Part shown: positions 1 to 5,513 of the stretch, piece after piece
How positions within the stretch are numbered: the first letter of the stretch is position 1
Layout: every line of letters starts with the position of its first letter
Source: Patescibacteria group bacterium
GTDB lineage: Bacteria; Patescibacteria; UBA1384; XYA2-FULL-43-10; 1-14-0-10-43-13
Direction of reading: 5' to 3'
DNA: 7,920 nucleotides
Assembly: GCA_023484645.1 (NCBI GenBank)
Contig: JAMCZZ010000011.1
Location: forward strand, 1 to 7,920
Translations under genes and position numbers: made by a program
The notes under the pieces: model-generated
The model's input: only the letters and a program-made list of their open reading frames with translations
The model's database searches: none
Told to the model about the DNA's origin: nothing

Positions 1-2
1 CT

Positions 3-21
3 TAGATATTGATAGCGGCAA
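3..21 (+). repeat. 19-bp direct repeat, left copy
   Basis: The 19 bases starting TAGATATTGATAG are identical to those at 364-382, inside the same metallopeptidase-like gene. In the right copy they encode part of IDIDSGN; here, read in frame 2, they encode LDIDSGN followed by a stop 12 codons later. A chance 19-base match in so short a distance is very unlikely. It could be a small duplication, a broken upstream copy, or an assembly artefact at a contig edge. Confidence 0.7.
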
Positions 22-638
22 TAGAAGAAAGGAGAGACGACGCCCTTCAAGCGTTGAGTAGCATGATGGAGTATGAATGGGAAGATGGAGCGATTTACAC
101 CGGTATCCCCACTATTCTACCATTTTGTCCTTTCGAAGAGAACAGATTTTACTTCTCTATTTTAACTGAGATAAAAAATCAGCGAAAAGAAAATGTGCTT
201 TATATAGCGATACACGAAATATCTCATTTCGTTTTCTTCGATTATTTATCGGCAATAGAGGCAGACAAGCAAATACAGTTGGGGGAAGCGGTAAAATATT
301 TTTTAAAAGAATCCCTCACTACGGCACTGTTTAATACGGAGCCTCTCAAGAATATTCTCGGCATAGATATTGATAGCGGCAACCCGGAATTGCGGGAGTT
401 GTTTATCCAAAAATCTGGCGGTGCGAAATCAAGAATAGTGGATTGGATAAAGAGCGAATATCTCGCAAGTAAAGAATTAAAAGAGCCGTTTCTGGTTTTT
501 CTGGCTGAATTAACTCAAAAATTTAATTCTAAGTCCAAAGAATTTGAAGAAAAGAAAGATTTTTGGAACAAGCACGGCTATTCTATTTTTGAAAATAAGG
601 AGCTTTTAGAGGAATATAAAAAGCCCGTGGAGATTTAA
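9..638 (+). CDS. HExxH-motif metallopeptidase-like protein, 5' end uncertain
   Basis: The protein carries HEISHF at residues 69-74 (numbered from the TTG at 9), inside a hydrophobic helix (YIAIHEISHFVFFDYL). This is the HExxH zinc-binding signature. E101 in FLKESLTTALF, 28 residues later, is well placed as a third ligand as in gluzincin-type peptidases; that role is inferred. The segment EYEW...IPTILPFCPFEE upstream looks like a conserved lead-in, so the family N-terminus is probably longer than what is present. An in-frame TAG at 3-5 blocks extension. TTG at 9 and 54 and ATG at 63 and 66 are possible starts, none with an ideally spaced ribosome site; AAAGGAGAG at 28-36 is too far from ATG 63. 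The gene may be 5'-truncated or frameshifted. Substrate unknown. It converges on cassette 1 and shares its terminator. Confidence 0.6.
   Translation: MIAAIEERRDDALQALSSMMEYEWEDGAIYTGIPTILPFCPFEENRFYFSILTEIKNQRKENVLYIAIHEISHFVFFDYLSAIEADKQIQLGEAVKYFLKESLTTALFNTEPLKNILGIDIDSGNPELRELFIQKSGGAKSRIVDWIKSEYLASKELKEPFLVFLAELTQKFNSKSKEFEEKKDFWNKHGYSIFENKELLEEYKKPVEI
364..382 (+). repeat. 19-bp direct repeat, right copy
   Basis: Identical to 3-21. This copy lies in frame inside the metallopeptidase-like gene, in the part encoding GIDIDSGNPELREL, and is probably the original of the two. Confidence 0.7.
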
Positions 639-660
639 TTAGCGCTTCTCTATTAAGAAA

Positions 661-695
661 AAAGGCAGGGAGCGTAGTTGCACTCTCTGCCTTTT
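661..695. terminator. Bidirectional hairpin terminator (cassette 1 and left gene)
   Basis: GGCAGGGAG (664-672) pairs with CTCTCTGCC (683-691), with one G-T wobble, and flanking A and T runs extend the stem. On the minus strand the stem is followed by CTTTTTTCTT, a good intrinsic terminator 20 nt past the cassette 1 peptide stop. On the plus strand it is followed by TTTTAAAAA, a weaker tail closing the gene at 9-638. Confidence 0.8.
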
Positions 696-715
696 AAAAA
701 CAGTACAGTTGATAG

Positions 716-886
716 TTACTTGGTTTCGCAGGACGGGGGAGGAATATGCGTGTAGCAACCCGACCTGTCGCAGTCGCAGGGCTTACCATAGCACTCACAG
801 GGGTTTTTGCCGTCCAGCATTAGACTGCTTAACGACTCCTCATCGGAAGACGAGGGCTCAAACATAGAAAGAACTTTTGGCTCCAT
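716..886 (-). CDS. Candidate RiPP precursor peptide with six cysteines (cassette 1)
   Basis: A 56-residue peptide. Residues 1-28 are acidic and Cys-free and look like a leader (EPSSSDEESLSSLMLDG). Residues 29-56 hold all six Cys: C30, C32, C37, C39, C44 and C53. The first four form a repeated PC[ED]C motif (29-32 and 36-39), so each Cys pair brackets an acidic residue; the end is PPPSCETK. The partner gene just upstream encodes a radical SAM/SPASM enzyme with a PqqD-like domain, the type that installs thioether or other carbon crosslinks on Cys-rich peptides. This ATG is chosen because AAGGAGGTGA ends 5 nt before it; an in-frame ATG at 928 would add 14 residues but has no such site. I do not recognise a named family: it is not the SCIFF sequence, though it shares the six-Cys plan. 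Crosslink type unknown; Cys-to-Asp/Glu thioethers (ranthipeptide-like) are one option. A metal-binding mini-protein is an alternative. Confidence 0.75.
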   Translation of the reverse strand: MEPKVLSMFEPSSSDEESLSSLMLDGKNPCECYGKPCDCDRSGCYTHIPPPSCETK

Positions 887-891
887 TTTAT

Positions 892-901
892 TCACCTCCT
901 T
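892..901 (-). promoter_or_regulatory. Strong ribosome binding site of the cassette 1 peptide
   Basis: On the minus strand this reads AAGGAGGTGA, a near-perfect anti-16S match, followed by ATAAA and the ATG at 886. It fixes the start at the second of two in-frame ATGs and lies in the 38-nt gap after the radical SAM stop. Confidence 0.85.
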
Positions 902-924
902 CTCTGTTGTAGCGGGGATGAAAT

Positions 925-2232
925 TCACTGCACTTTGACCGGTACGATGAATTTAGTCCGTAGAAGAGTCGTGAGGAATCTTTCAATGTTTTCTCGGTTG
1001 GGATCGTTTTCTTGCACTATTTCCGCAGAAGTGAATCCAGAACGTGGCAACGATCGGATTATTTTTAACCCATCATCATTGATGAGAAGTGGGCTTGAAG
1101 CGTTTGTTCCGATAACGGCACCGAATTCTTCAACTCGCCAACGCAAATCTGGTTGGAGAAAATATCGTTGGTTCTGTGAGAGCGCACTTGGTTGATTAAA
1201 AGATTGTGATTTTGGAGTGATTTCCTGCTTGCTCGTCATATAAGGATCTTTTCCGCAAATATCTCCAAGATACTTCGCTTCCATGCGGCAACCACCGCTA
1301 CACATTCTGAAATAAGAACATTGTCTGCAATCCTTTGGAACGTACTTGCCATCACGCCAATCGTCCATTGCGCCGAATATATCCGACAACTTAGTTTGAA
1401 AAATGTTGCCATATGTAAGATCGGCGTGTGAACAAGGTCTTACGTCTCCATCAGCTCCAATCGTACAACCGGTTATTCCTGCCGTGCAACCTCTTCTTGC
1501 AAAATGAGAAAATCGATTAAGATCAGCAAGAAGACACAAAGGATAACATTCTAGGATATCCACACTCATACTAAGATCTTGTTTAATTGTTTCAAGCACG
1601 CTCAAACTTTCGCGTAGTTCCTCGGTATTTAGACGAAGTTCGTCGAAATTGCGGGAATTAAGCGAGGGAGAAGCTTTTGTAGCCGAGAAGGACTGTACGC
1701 CAAGGGATTTCAAGAAAGCAGCTGTTGAATAGATGTGTTTATGGTTTTGTTTTAGCAAAACCATATTCGCGCTGACATTGAAGCCTTGCGCTATAGCCGT
1801 TTCAATTCCTTGGACAGTCTGTTCCCATGCGCCTGTTCGATTGGAAAGTTGGTCGTGGATTTTTTCGTCATTGGAAAGAATCGAAGTAAGGATTGTTTTG
1901 AGCCCGCTTGCTTTTAGAGCACGAGCAATTTTAGGAGTGAGGAGTGTCAGATTCGAATTAAGGCTAACGCCTACATTCGCTGCTTCAAGTTTTTCGATTG
2001 CTTCCGGAAGACACTCCCAAAATAAAAGTGGCTCTCCTCCTGTTATTGTTACTGTGAAAACCTGATGAATTACTAATTGTTCACAGATAAAATTCAGATT
2101 TTCAGTCGAAAGAGTTGTGGATAACGATTTTCCGTATTCTCGCCAGTGGTTGTAGCAGTAGATGCAGTTATTATTGCAATTGCTCGTAATTTCTACTTGT
2201 ACCGAGATCGGCGCGGATAGTTTTCTATACAC
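925..2232 (-). CDS. Radical SAM/SPASM peptide maturase with C-terminal PqqD-like domain (cassette 1)
   Basis: A 435-residue enzyme. Residues 19-26 are CNNNCIYC, the CX3CX2C loop that binds the SAM-cleaving 4Fe-4S cluster. TGGEP follows at 64-68 and binds SAM. The SPASM domain is complete: C249-X12-G-X4-C267, then C302-X2-C305-X5-C311-X3-C315 and C326, enough for two auxiliary Fe-S clusters. Residues about 355-435 (YFLQPDLRWRVEEFGAVIG onward, ending in a helical FLTTLLRTKFIVPV) resemble PqqD-type RiPP recognition elements, which bind leader peptides; this assignment is by pattern only. The natural substrate is the Cys-rich peptide encoded next. The start is GTG, supported by GGGAGG 8 nt upstream; no ATG competes. 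Cytosolic. The leader before the gene is shared with cassettes 2 and 3. Base composition looks somewhat richer in GC than neighbouring genes, compatible with transfer. Confidence 0.88.
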   Translation of the reverse strand: MYRKLSAPISVQVEITSNCNNNCIYCYNHWREYGKSLSTTLSTENLNFICEQLVIHQVFTVTITGGEPLLFWECLPEAIEKLEAANVGVSLNSNLTLLTPKIARALKASGLKTILTSILSNDEKIHDQLSNRTGAWEQTVQGIETAIAQGFNVSANMVLLKQNHKHIYSTAAFLKSLGVQSFSATKASPSLNSRNFDELRLNTEELRESLSVLETIKQDLSMSVDILECYPLCLLADLNRFSHFARRGCTAGITGCTIGADGDVRPCSHADLTYGNIFQTKLSDIFGAMDDWRDGKYVPKDCRQCSYFRMCSGGCRMEAKYLGDICGKDPYMTSKQEITPKSQSFNQPSALSQNQRYFLQPDLRWRVEEFGAVIGTNASSPLLINDDGLKIIRSLPRSGFTSAEIVQENDPNRENIERFLTTLLRTKFIVPVKVQ

Positions 2233-2240
2233 GTTAATAT

Positions 2241-2317
2241 CCTCCCTTATAAACGCCTTAGCGTTGTTTTTGATATGAACTTGATGTATAGAATACCTAA
2301 AATTTTCAAATAGTCAA
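2241..2317 (-). promoter_or_regulatory. Shared promoter and leader hairpin, copy 1
   Basis: Read on the minus strand: -35 TTGACT (2317-2312), a 16-bp spacer, -10 TATTCT (2295-2290), then an untranslated leader of about 50 nt containing AACGC-TAAG-GCGTT (2265-2252), a 5-bp stem with a 4-nt loop, and GGGAGG (2246-2241) before the GTG. About 70 nt are identical to copy 3 except one loop base. GTAT-TCT-ATAC over the -10 is a short dyad that could bind a regulator. Confidence 0.8.
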
Positions 2318-2381
2318 ACCGTCGGAAATTGTGGATTTTGAGGTGTCAAAAGCAAAAGAAAAATGATATTATTTTAATAAT

Positions 2382-2465
2382 ATGAATTTTCCCAGCATCA
2401 AAAAATTCTTCAAGAAAGAGGAGAAGAAAGTTAAAGAAGCTATTGTGTATGAATCACACACATAA
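2382..2465 (+). pseudogene. 27-codon 5' fragment of a PlsC-like gene (short copy)
   Basis: ATG opens a 27-codon frame whose residues 5-24, SIKKFFKKEEKKVKEAIVYE, match SIKKFFKKEEKKVEEAIEYE of the gene at 5063-5230. Homology stops after YE and the frame ends at TAA four codons later. It is divergent from the cassette 1 promoter exactly as the longer copy is divergent from promoter 2. I read it as the remnant of a duplication. It has no clear ribosome site; TGATATTAT at 2364-2372 could be an extended -10, suggesting a nearly leaderless start. Confidence 0.6.
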
Positions 2466-2817
2466 AATTTCAGTTGCCAATCATAAAGATTTGGAAAAGC
2501 ACAGGTTGATTACAAAATTTCTAAGGATTTTTGTGGTGCCAATATTAAACAGAATACCAGCCATTACACTTCAAAAAGTTATCAAAAAATCTAGTCAATA
2601 TGGAGGAAAAGTTATAACGAAGGCTGGTACAACTCATTCTTTGGAAGCCATGTATACCAAACATCAAAAACCACCTTTTTATAAAGGCATTTTAAATGCT
2701 TTGGCGGATTCTTTTTGGCATAACATAATTTTTCAGCCTAAGACAATAAGAATTATTGAAAATAAAATAATAAATATATGGAAATTTCAAGTAACACTCC
2801 TTACTTTTTCTCTTTAG
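2449..2817 (+). CDS. Truncated ORF, possibly N-terminal part of a SAM-dependent methyltransferase
   Basis: About 122 residues from ATG 2449; a TTG at 2443 is an alternative start. The sequence is basic with a hydrophobic segment near residues 24-38 (FLRIFVVPILNRIPAITL), then GGKVITKAGTTHSLEAMYT and ADSFWHNIIFQPKTIRIIE. The last two remind me of the region preceding the SAM-binding fold in methyltransferases of CPR genomes (LEAMYT, FW, QP-x-x-x-R). No GxGxG SAM motif follows: the frame ends with WKFQVTLLTFSL, which looks like out-of-frame read-through into the next gene. It is therefore probably a 3'-truncated fragment. The start overlaps the end of the fragment at 2382-2465, so a junction lies near 2450. 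No good ribosome site. The family assignment is weak. Confidence 0.4.
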   Translation: MNHTHKISVANHKDLEKHRLITKFLRIFVVPILNRIPAITLQKVIKKSSQYGGKVITKAGTTHSLEAMYTKHQKPPFYKGILNALADSFWHNIIFQPKTIRIIENKIINIWKFQVTLLTFSL

Positions 2818-3518
2818 AGAATAAAGGAAAATTATTGTTTTATTTAGGCGTTAAGCATTCTTGGGATCCTGCTGATTCGCATTTTGATTTTATAAAATCA
2901 AAATGGAACGAGTTTTTATCTAGAGTCAAAAATCCCTTTGTGGTGGTTGAATCTAATTGGAGAATTCACAACACAGAAGTCGAGGCTATTCTTCAAGGAG
3001 GTGAGATAGATTTTATAGCCTATCATTGCAATCAAAAAAATATACCTATTTCATGTTTTGAACCGGATCGCGGTAGTGAAATGAACTTCCTTTTGAAACA
3101 GTTTTCTAAGGAACGGATTGAATATTATTATTTTGCTCGCAATGTTTCCCAATGGCATCGATTGACTCAAAAGCCGGATATAAATCCATATTTATTGTCA
3201 TTTTTGCAGCGAGATAAAAAAGTAAGCGGATGGGACGATTTTGTTTTTTCCATTGATCACATGAAAGAAATTCATCGACAATTTTTTGGGACTGAATTAA
3301 ATTTTGGCGATGCTGAATTTTTCAAAAAAATAGAGAATCCGACACGTGAAGATAATCCGTTTAAAGATCTTGTTCGTGCCTCTGGGAGTTATAGAGATCA
3401 GACTGTCGTTAAAAATATTAAAAATGTTTGGGATCAAGATAAGGATCTTTTTGTCATATACGGAAGAGGCCATGCGTTAAATCACGAGAGACTATTGCGT
3501 GATTTTAATAAAATTTAA
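2778..3518 (+). CDS. TIKI/TraB (GumN/PrgY-like) superfamily protein
   Basis: A 246-residue protein without signal peptide or obvious membrane segment. Two G-x-x-H motifs bracket the domain: GVKH at residues 24-27 in FYLGVKHSW and GRGH near residue 230 in FVIYGRGHALNHERLL. A glutamate in VVVESNW follows the first, and YRDQTVVKNI precedes the second. Paired GxxH motifs, the early Glu and an RD helix are the signature of the TIKI/TraB/PrgY superfamily, some members of which are metal-dependent proteases. The ATG lies 40 nt inside the preceding truncated ORF in another frame, with no clear Shine-Dalgarno, so expression may rely on coupling or on a promoter within the older gene. The N-terminus (YFFSLENKGKLLFYLG) looks like a natural start of this fold. 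Substrate unknown. A role in processing the neighbouring peptides is possible but unsupported. Confidence 0.65.
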   Translation: MEISSNTPYFFSLENKGKLLFYLGVKHSWDPADSHFDFIKSKWNEFLSRVKNPFVVVESNWRIHNTEVEAILQGGEIDFIAYHCNQKNIPISCFEPDRGSEMNFLLKQFSKERIEYYYFARNVSQWHRLTQKPDINPYLLSFLQRDKKVSGWDDFVFSIDHMKEIHRQFFGTELNFGDAEFFKKIENPTREDNPFKDLVRASGSYRDQTVVKNIKNVWDQDKDLFVIYGRGHALNHERLLRDFNKI

Positions 3519-3524
3519 AAAAAT

Positions 3525-3558
3525 AAGAGCAACATGGCATAAAAGCCACGTTGCTCTT
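3525..3558. terminator. Bidirectional hairpin terminator (cassette 2 and TIKI-like gene)
   Basis: AAGAGCAACATGGC (3525-3538) pairs with GCCACGTTGCTCTT (3545-3558): 13 of 14 pairs, one A-C mismatch, 6-nt loop. The minus-strand transcript continues ATTTTTTTAAA, a classical intrinsic terminator 20 nt past the cassette 2 peptide stop. It also lies just past the stop of the gene ending at 3518 on the plus strand. Confidence 0.9.
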
Positions 3559-3578
3559 AGTAAAAGATCATACTTCTG

Positions 3579-3794
3579 TTACTCTGTCTTGTCCGGCCAA
3601 TCTGACCAGGGGGGAGGATCTGATCCCTTATCACTCCAATCGTAATCCCAACCGCGAAGGACGACTTCTTTTTCCGGTCTTGGATCGCCAAAGCCGGAAA
3701 ACGCGCACGGTTTTACGTCGGTCGGCAAAGAGTTGGTTAGTTGATTGAATGACGACCCAGCTTGAGAAATCCGTTCCTTCAGCGTTTTCGACAT
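3579..3794 (-). CDS. Candidate cyclophane (triceptide-type) precursor peptide with W-x-D repeats (cassette 2)
   Basis: A 71-residue peptide. Residues 1-30 form a polar leader (KERISQAGSSFNQLTNSL, then PTDVKPC). The C-terminal half is rich in aromatic, Asp and Pro residues and contains F35-G-D37, W49-D-Y51-D-W53, W53-S-D55, W63-S-D65 and W66-P-D68. Three-residue cyclophanes made by the GrrM/FxsB/XyeB group of radical SAM enzymes join an aromatic side chain to the residue two positions on, often Asn, Asp, Arg or Lys. Three W-x-D and one F-x-D therefore fit as crosslink sites, and the partner enzyme is of that group. The GGRR-type core of classical GrrA precursors is absent, so this would be a divergent precursor. 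One Cys (C30) is not part of a pattern. The start is fixed by AAGGAGGTG 4 nt upstream. Actual crosslinking is inferred. Confidence 0.78.
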   Translation of the reverse strand: MSKTLKERISQAGSSFNQLTNSLPTDVKPCAFSGFGDPRPEKEVVLRGWDYDWSDKGSDPPPWSDWPDKTE

Positions 3795-3798
3795 ATCG

Positions 3799-3807
3799 CA
3801 CCTCCTT
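3799..3807 (-). promoter_or_regulatory. Strong ribosome binding site of the cassette 2 peptide
   Basis: On the minus strand AAGGAGGTG followed by CGAT and the ATG at 3794. It sits in the 26-nt gap after the radical SAM stop and is stronger than the enzyme's own AAAGGAGAG. Confidence 0.85.
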
Positions 3808-3820
3808 GCGATGTTGGTGG

Positions 3821-4915
3821 TTATTTGTTAGATAACGATTTTAAGACCGCGTCCATTACGAATTTTCGCGAATTTCGACAATGAGTTGTTTCAGTCCCCG
3901 TGATATCGCCCAGTTCAAAATACTTATTACTTGCTTGTCCTCCGCCACAAAATTCATAATATTCGCATGATTGACGACAGTTATTCACCCCAATAAAAAA
4001 TTCTTTAACGTACCACGCATTTTGTGCTTCATAGACAAGTTGATGAAGTGGTGTTTCAAGAATATTTCCTATAATAAATCGTTGCCGTTCATCTTCGTTG
4101 GTGGAAATAAATTCAGGAGAGATGACGGTTAAATCACCGCTAAAAGCAATTGTGGGCCAGAATCCGCGTCCATAGTATTTTTTCTCGCTCTTGTTGTTAG
4201 AAAGCGTTGAAGCTATGTAACCGAGGACCATATTTAGTTCTCTAATTTTTATAACGGGATTTTTAGCCCACGCTTTAAAAAGTTCTTCCCAGAATCTTTT
4301 CACTTCGTTTCTTTTAGCTCCGCGACTGTGTCGGTTGAACCCCTCTTTTTCTTCCACGTTAATGTTTAGCGAATTGCAACCAAGAGAAGCAAAAAAATCG
4401 TAGAAAGCGTCAGCTTGTTTAATGTTCTTAGAGTTGACCGTGGCAAGGACGCTAAATGACAGATTATTTTGTTTCAATAGTTCAATGCCATTCATTATTT
4501 TAGGAAATGCTGGGATGCCGGTAATTGTTACTCGTCCGGAGTTTTGGAGTTCGTTGCCATCAATACTAACTCCGATTTCAAATTTTTCTTCTCGGAATAG
4601 ATTGCACCATTGTTGAGAGATAAGCGTTCCGTTAGTTTGGACACTATGGCGAATTTTTTGTTTGTTTCGTAATTTTCTAAACGGCTCTATTAATTCTTTA
4701 AAAGTCCGAAGACCTGTTGCTAGCGGTTCTCCGATGTGCCACACCAAGCAAACTGGATAATCTAACGTTTCAATGCTTTTTACAAGAGCTTCAGACACTT
4801 CTTTTGTCATGCTCTCTACTTTGTCTCGGTCTGGTAAATAGCAATATTGGCAGTTTAAATTGCAGACGGTTGTTGGCTGAAGTACTATGTGTCTAAAAAG
4901 CGGAATATTTCCCAT
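3821..4915 (-). CDS. GrrM/FxsB-like (cyclophane-forming type) radical SAM/SPASM peptide maturase (cassette 2)
   Basis: A 364-residue enzyme. QPTTVCNLNCQYCYLPDR at residues 13-30 holds the CX3CX2C cluster loop (C18, C22, C25) in the context typical of the GrrM/FxsB/XyeB group. The SAM-binding motif reads WHIGEPL (59-65), with Ile where canonical enzymes have the first Gly of GGEP; substitutions here are known in this group. The SPASM half near residues 258-269 reads SGDLTVISPEF, without a Cys, again as in GrrM-type enzymes. The C-terminal half is C313-X3-C317-X5-C323-GGG-x-ASNKYFELG followed by TGTETTHCR (C346), very close to the GrrM signature. No recognition domain is fused, unlike cassette 1. 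The ATG at 4915 is chosen because AAAGGAGAG lies 3 nt upstream; an ATG at 4981 would place the start inside the promoter. Expected reaction: side-chain C-C crosslinks on aromatic residues of the adjacent peptide. Confidence 0.88.
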   Translation of the reverse strand: MGNIPLFRHIVLQPTTVCNLNCQYCYLPDRDKVESMTKEVSEALVKSIETLDYPVCLVWHIGEPLATGLRTFKELIEPFRKLRNKQKIRHSVQTNGTLISQQWCNLFREEKFEIGVSIDGNELQNSGRVTITGIPAFPKIMNGIELLKQNNLSFSVLATVNSKNIKQADAFYDFFASLGCNSLNINVEEKEGFNRHSRGAKRNEVKRFWEELFKAWAKNPVIKIRELNMVLGYIASTLSNNKSEKKYYGRGFWPTIAFSGDLTVISPEFISTNEDERQRFIIGNILETPLHQLVYEAQNAWYVKEFFIGVNNCRQSCEYYEFCGGGQASNKYFELGDITGTETTHCRNSRKFVMDAVLKSLSNK

Positions 4916-4918
4916 TTT

Positions 4919-5000
4919 CTCTCCTTTCTTTATAAACGCTTTCGCGTTATTTTTGATATGAGCTTGATGTATAGAATACATAAAATTTACAATTAGTCAA
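4919..5000 (-). promoter_or_regulatory. Shared promoter and leader hairpin, copy 2
   Basis: Minus strand: -35 TTGACT (5000-4995), 16-bp spacer, -10 TATTCT (4978-4973), then AACGC-GAAA-GCGTT (4948-4935) and the ribosome site AAAGGAGAG. This copy is more diverged than copies 1 and 3, but -35, -10, spacing, the CATCAAG..CATATCAAAAA stretch and the stem are kept. Only the 4-nt loop changes, here to GAAA, a stable tetraloop sequence. Confidence 0.8.
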
Positions 5001-5062
5001 ATCTCTGTTTTATTCGGAAAAAAGATTGATGGATGGCAGAAAAAGTAGTAAAATTAAATAAA

Positions 5063-5230
5063 ATGGCATTTAATTCCATCAAAAAATTTTTCAAGAAAGA
5101 AGAGAAAAAAGTTGAAGAGGCTATTGAATATGAAGAAACTTTATTGGCAAAGTGGGGTTATGCGGTATTAAGAAAAATAATGGCGCCGTTTGTGCGGCTT
5201 TTTTGGATTGCGGAGGTTGATAAAGTTTAA
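5063..5230 (+). CDS. Short protein resembling the N-terminus of a PlsC-type acyltransferase (probable 3'-truncated gene)
   Basis: A 55-residue frame: a basic/acidic helix (SIKKFFKKEEKKVEEAIEYE), then LLAKWGYAVLRKIMAPFVRLFWIAEVDKV and a stop. The stretch APFVRLFWIAEV resembles the segment just before GLENIP-type sequence in 1-acyl-glycerol-phosphate acyltransferases of CPR bacteria, after which the catalytic HxxxxD block should follow; it does not. I infer a truncated plsC-like gene, or less likely a genuine small amphipathic membrane-associated protein. An in-frame ATG at 5033 would add MAEKVVKLNK. ATG 5063 is preferred because the paralogue at 2382 starts at the equivalent position and has a stop upstream. 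No Shine-Dalgarno; TAAAAT just upstream may be a -10 for a leaderless start. Divergent from the cassette 2 promoter and convergent with the gene ending at 5241. Confidence 0.5.
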   Translation: MAFNSIKKFFKKEEKKVEEAIEYEETLLAKWGYAVLRKIMAPFVRLFWIAEVDKV

Positions 5231-5240
5231 TTATTTATAT

Positions 5241-5513
5241 TTACGCCGGAATTATTTTTCTTATCATCCCATTAGGTATAAAAAGAAAAGTTGCCTTTTT
5301 GGTTTCTTCTCTCGGATCGCGCTTTTCAGTTTTTTCATTGATTGTATAGGGATCTTTGATAATGATTCCTTGCGCAATTTCTTTTTCAATTGTTCCCTCT
5401 GTAATTTTTTGCGCGGGTTTTATTTCTAATTTTTTTTCTACCGATGAGGCAGAATAAATAACCGCGTCTGTCCATAATATCTTTACTTTTTGAAATTTAT
5501 TAATTTTATCCAT
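5241..5513 (-). CDS. Small protein of unknown function, second of an overlapping pair
   Basis: A 90-residue, Lys/Glu/Ile-rich protein without signal peptide or membrane helix. It starts KVKILWTDAVIY and ends ATFLFIPNGMIRKI. These two blocks line up with LWWQDAAY and GFVIPEKATTKFRKI of the gene just upstream, so the two may be diverged tandem paralogues with a small beta-rich fold; the similarity is by eye. Its ATG overlaps the end of the upstream gene in the string ATGGATAA, which indicates translational coupling. It converges on the PlsC-like fragment with a 10-nt gap and no visible terminator. I do not recognise the family. Confidence 0.65.
   Translation of the reverse strand: MDKINKFQKVKILWTDAVIYSASSVEKKLEIKPAQKITEGTIEKEIAQGIIIKDPYTINEKTEKRDPREETKKATFLFIPNGMIRKIIPA

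Noticed and set aside
716..928. 70-residue version of the Cys-rich peptide starting at 928
   Set aside because: That start overlaps the radical SAM stop and would place the strong AAGGAGGTGA site inside the coding sequence; ATG 886 fits the site.
935..1195. Plus-strand open frame of 86 codons
   Set aside because: Lies fully inside the radical SAM gene on the other strand; no ribosome site and no recognisable protein pattern.
1733..2065. Plus-strand open frame of 110 codons
   Set aside because: Antisense to the radical SAM domain, whose motifs are clear on the minus strand.
3551..3748. Plus-strand open frame of 65 codons
   Set aside because: Starts in the terminator hairpin and is antisense to the W-x-D peptide gene, which has a strong ribosome site.
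4422..4616. Plus-strand open frame of 64 codons
   Set aside because: Antisense to the GrrM-like enzyme.
5190..5429. Plus-strand open frame rich in Phe and Leu
   Set aside because: Overlaps the end of the PlsC-like fragment and is antisense to the small gene at 5241-5513; the Phe-rich composition is a mirror of Lys/Glu codons.
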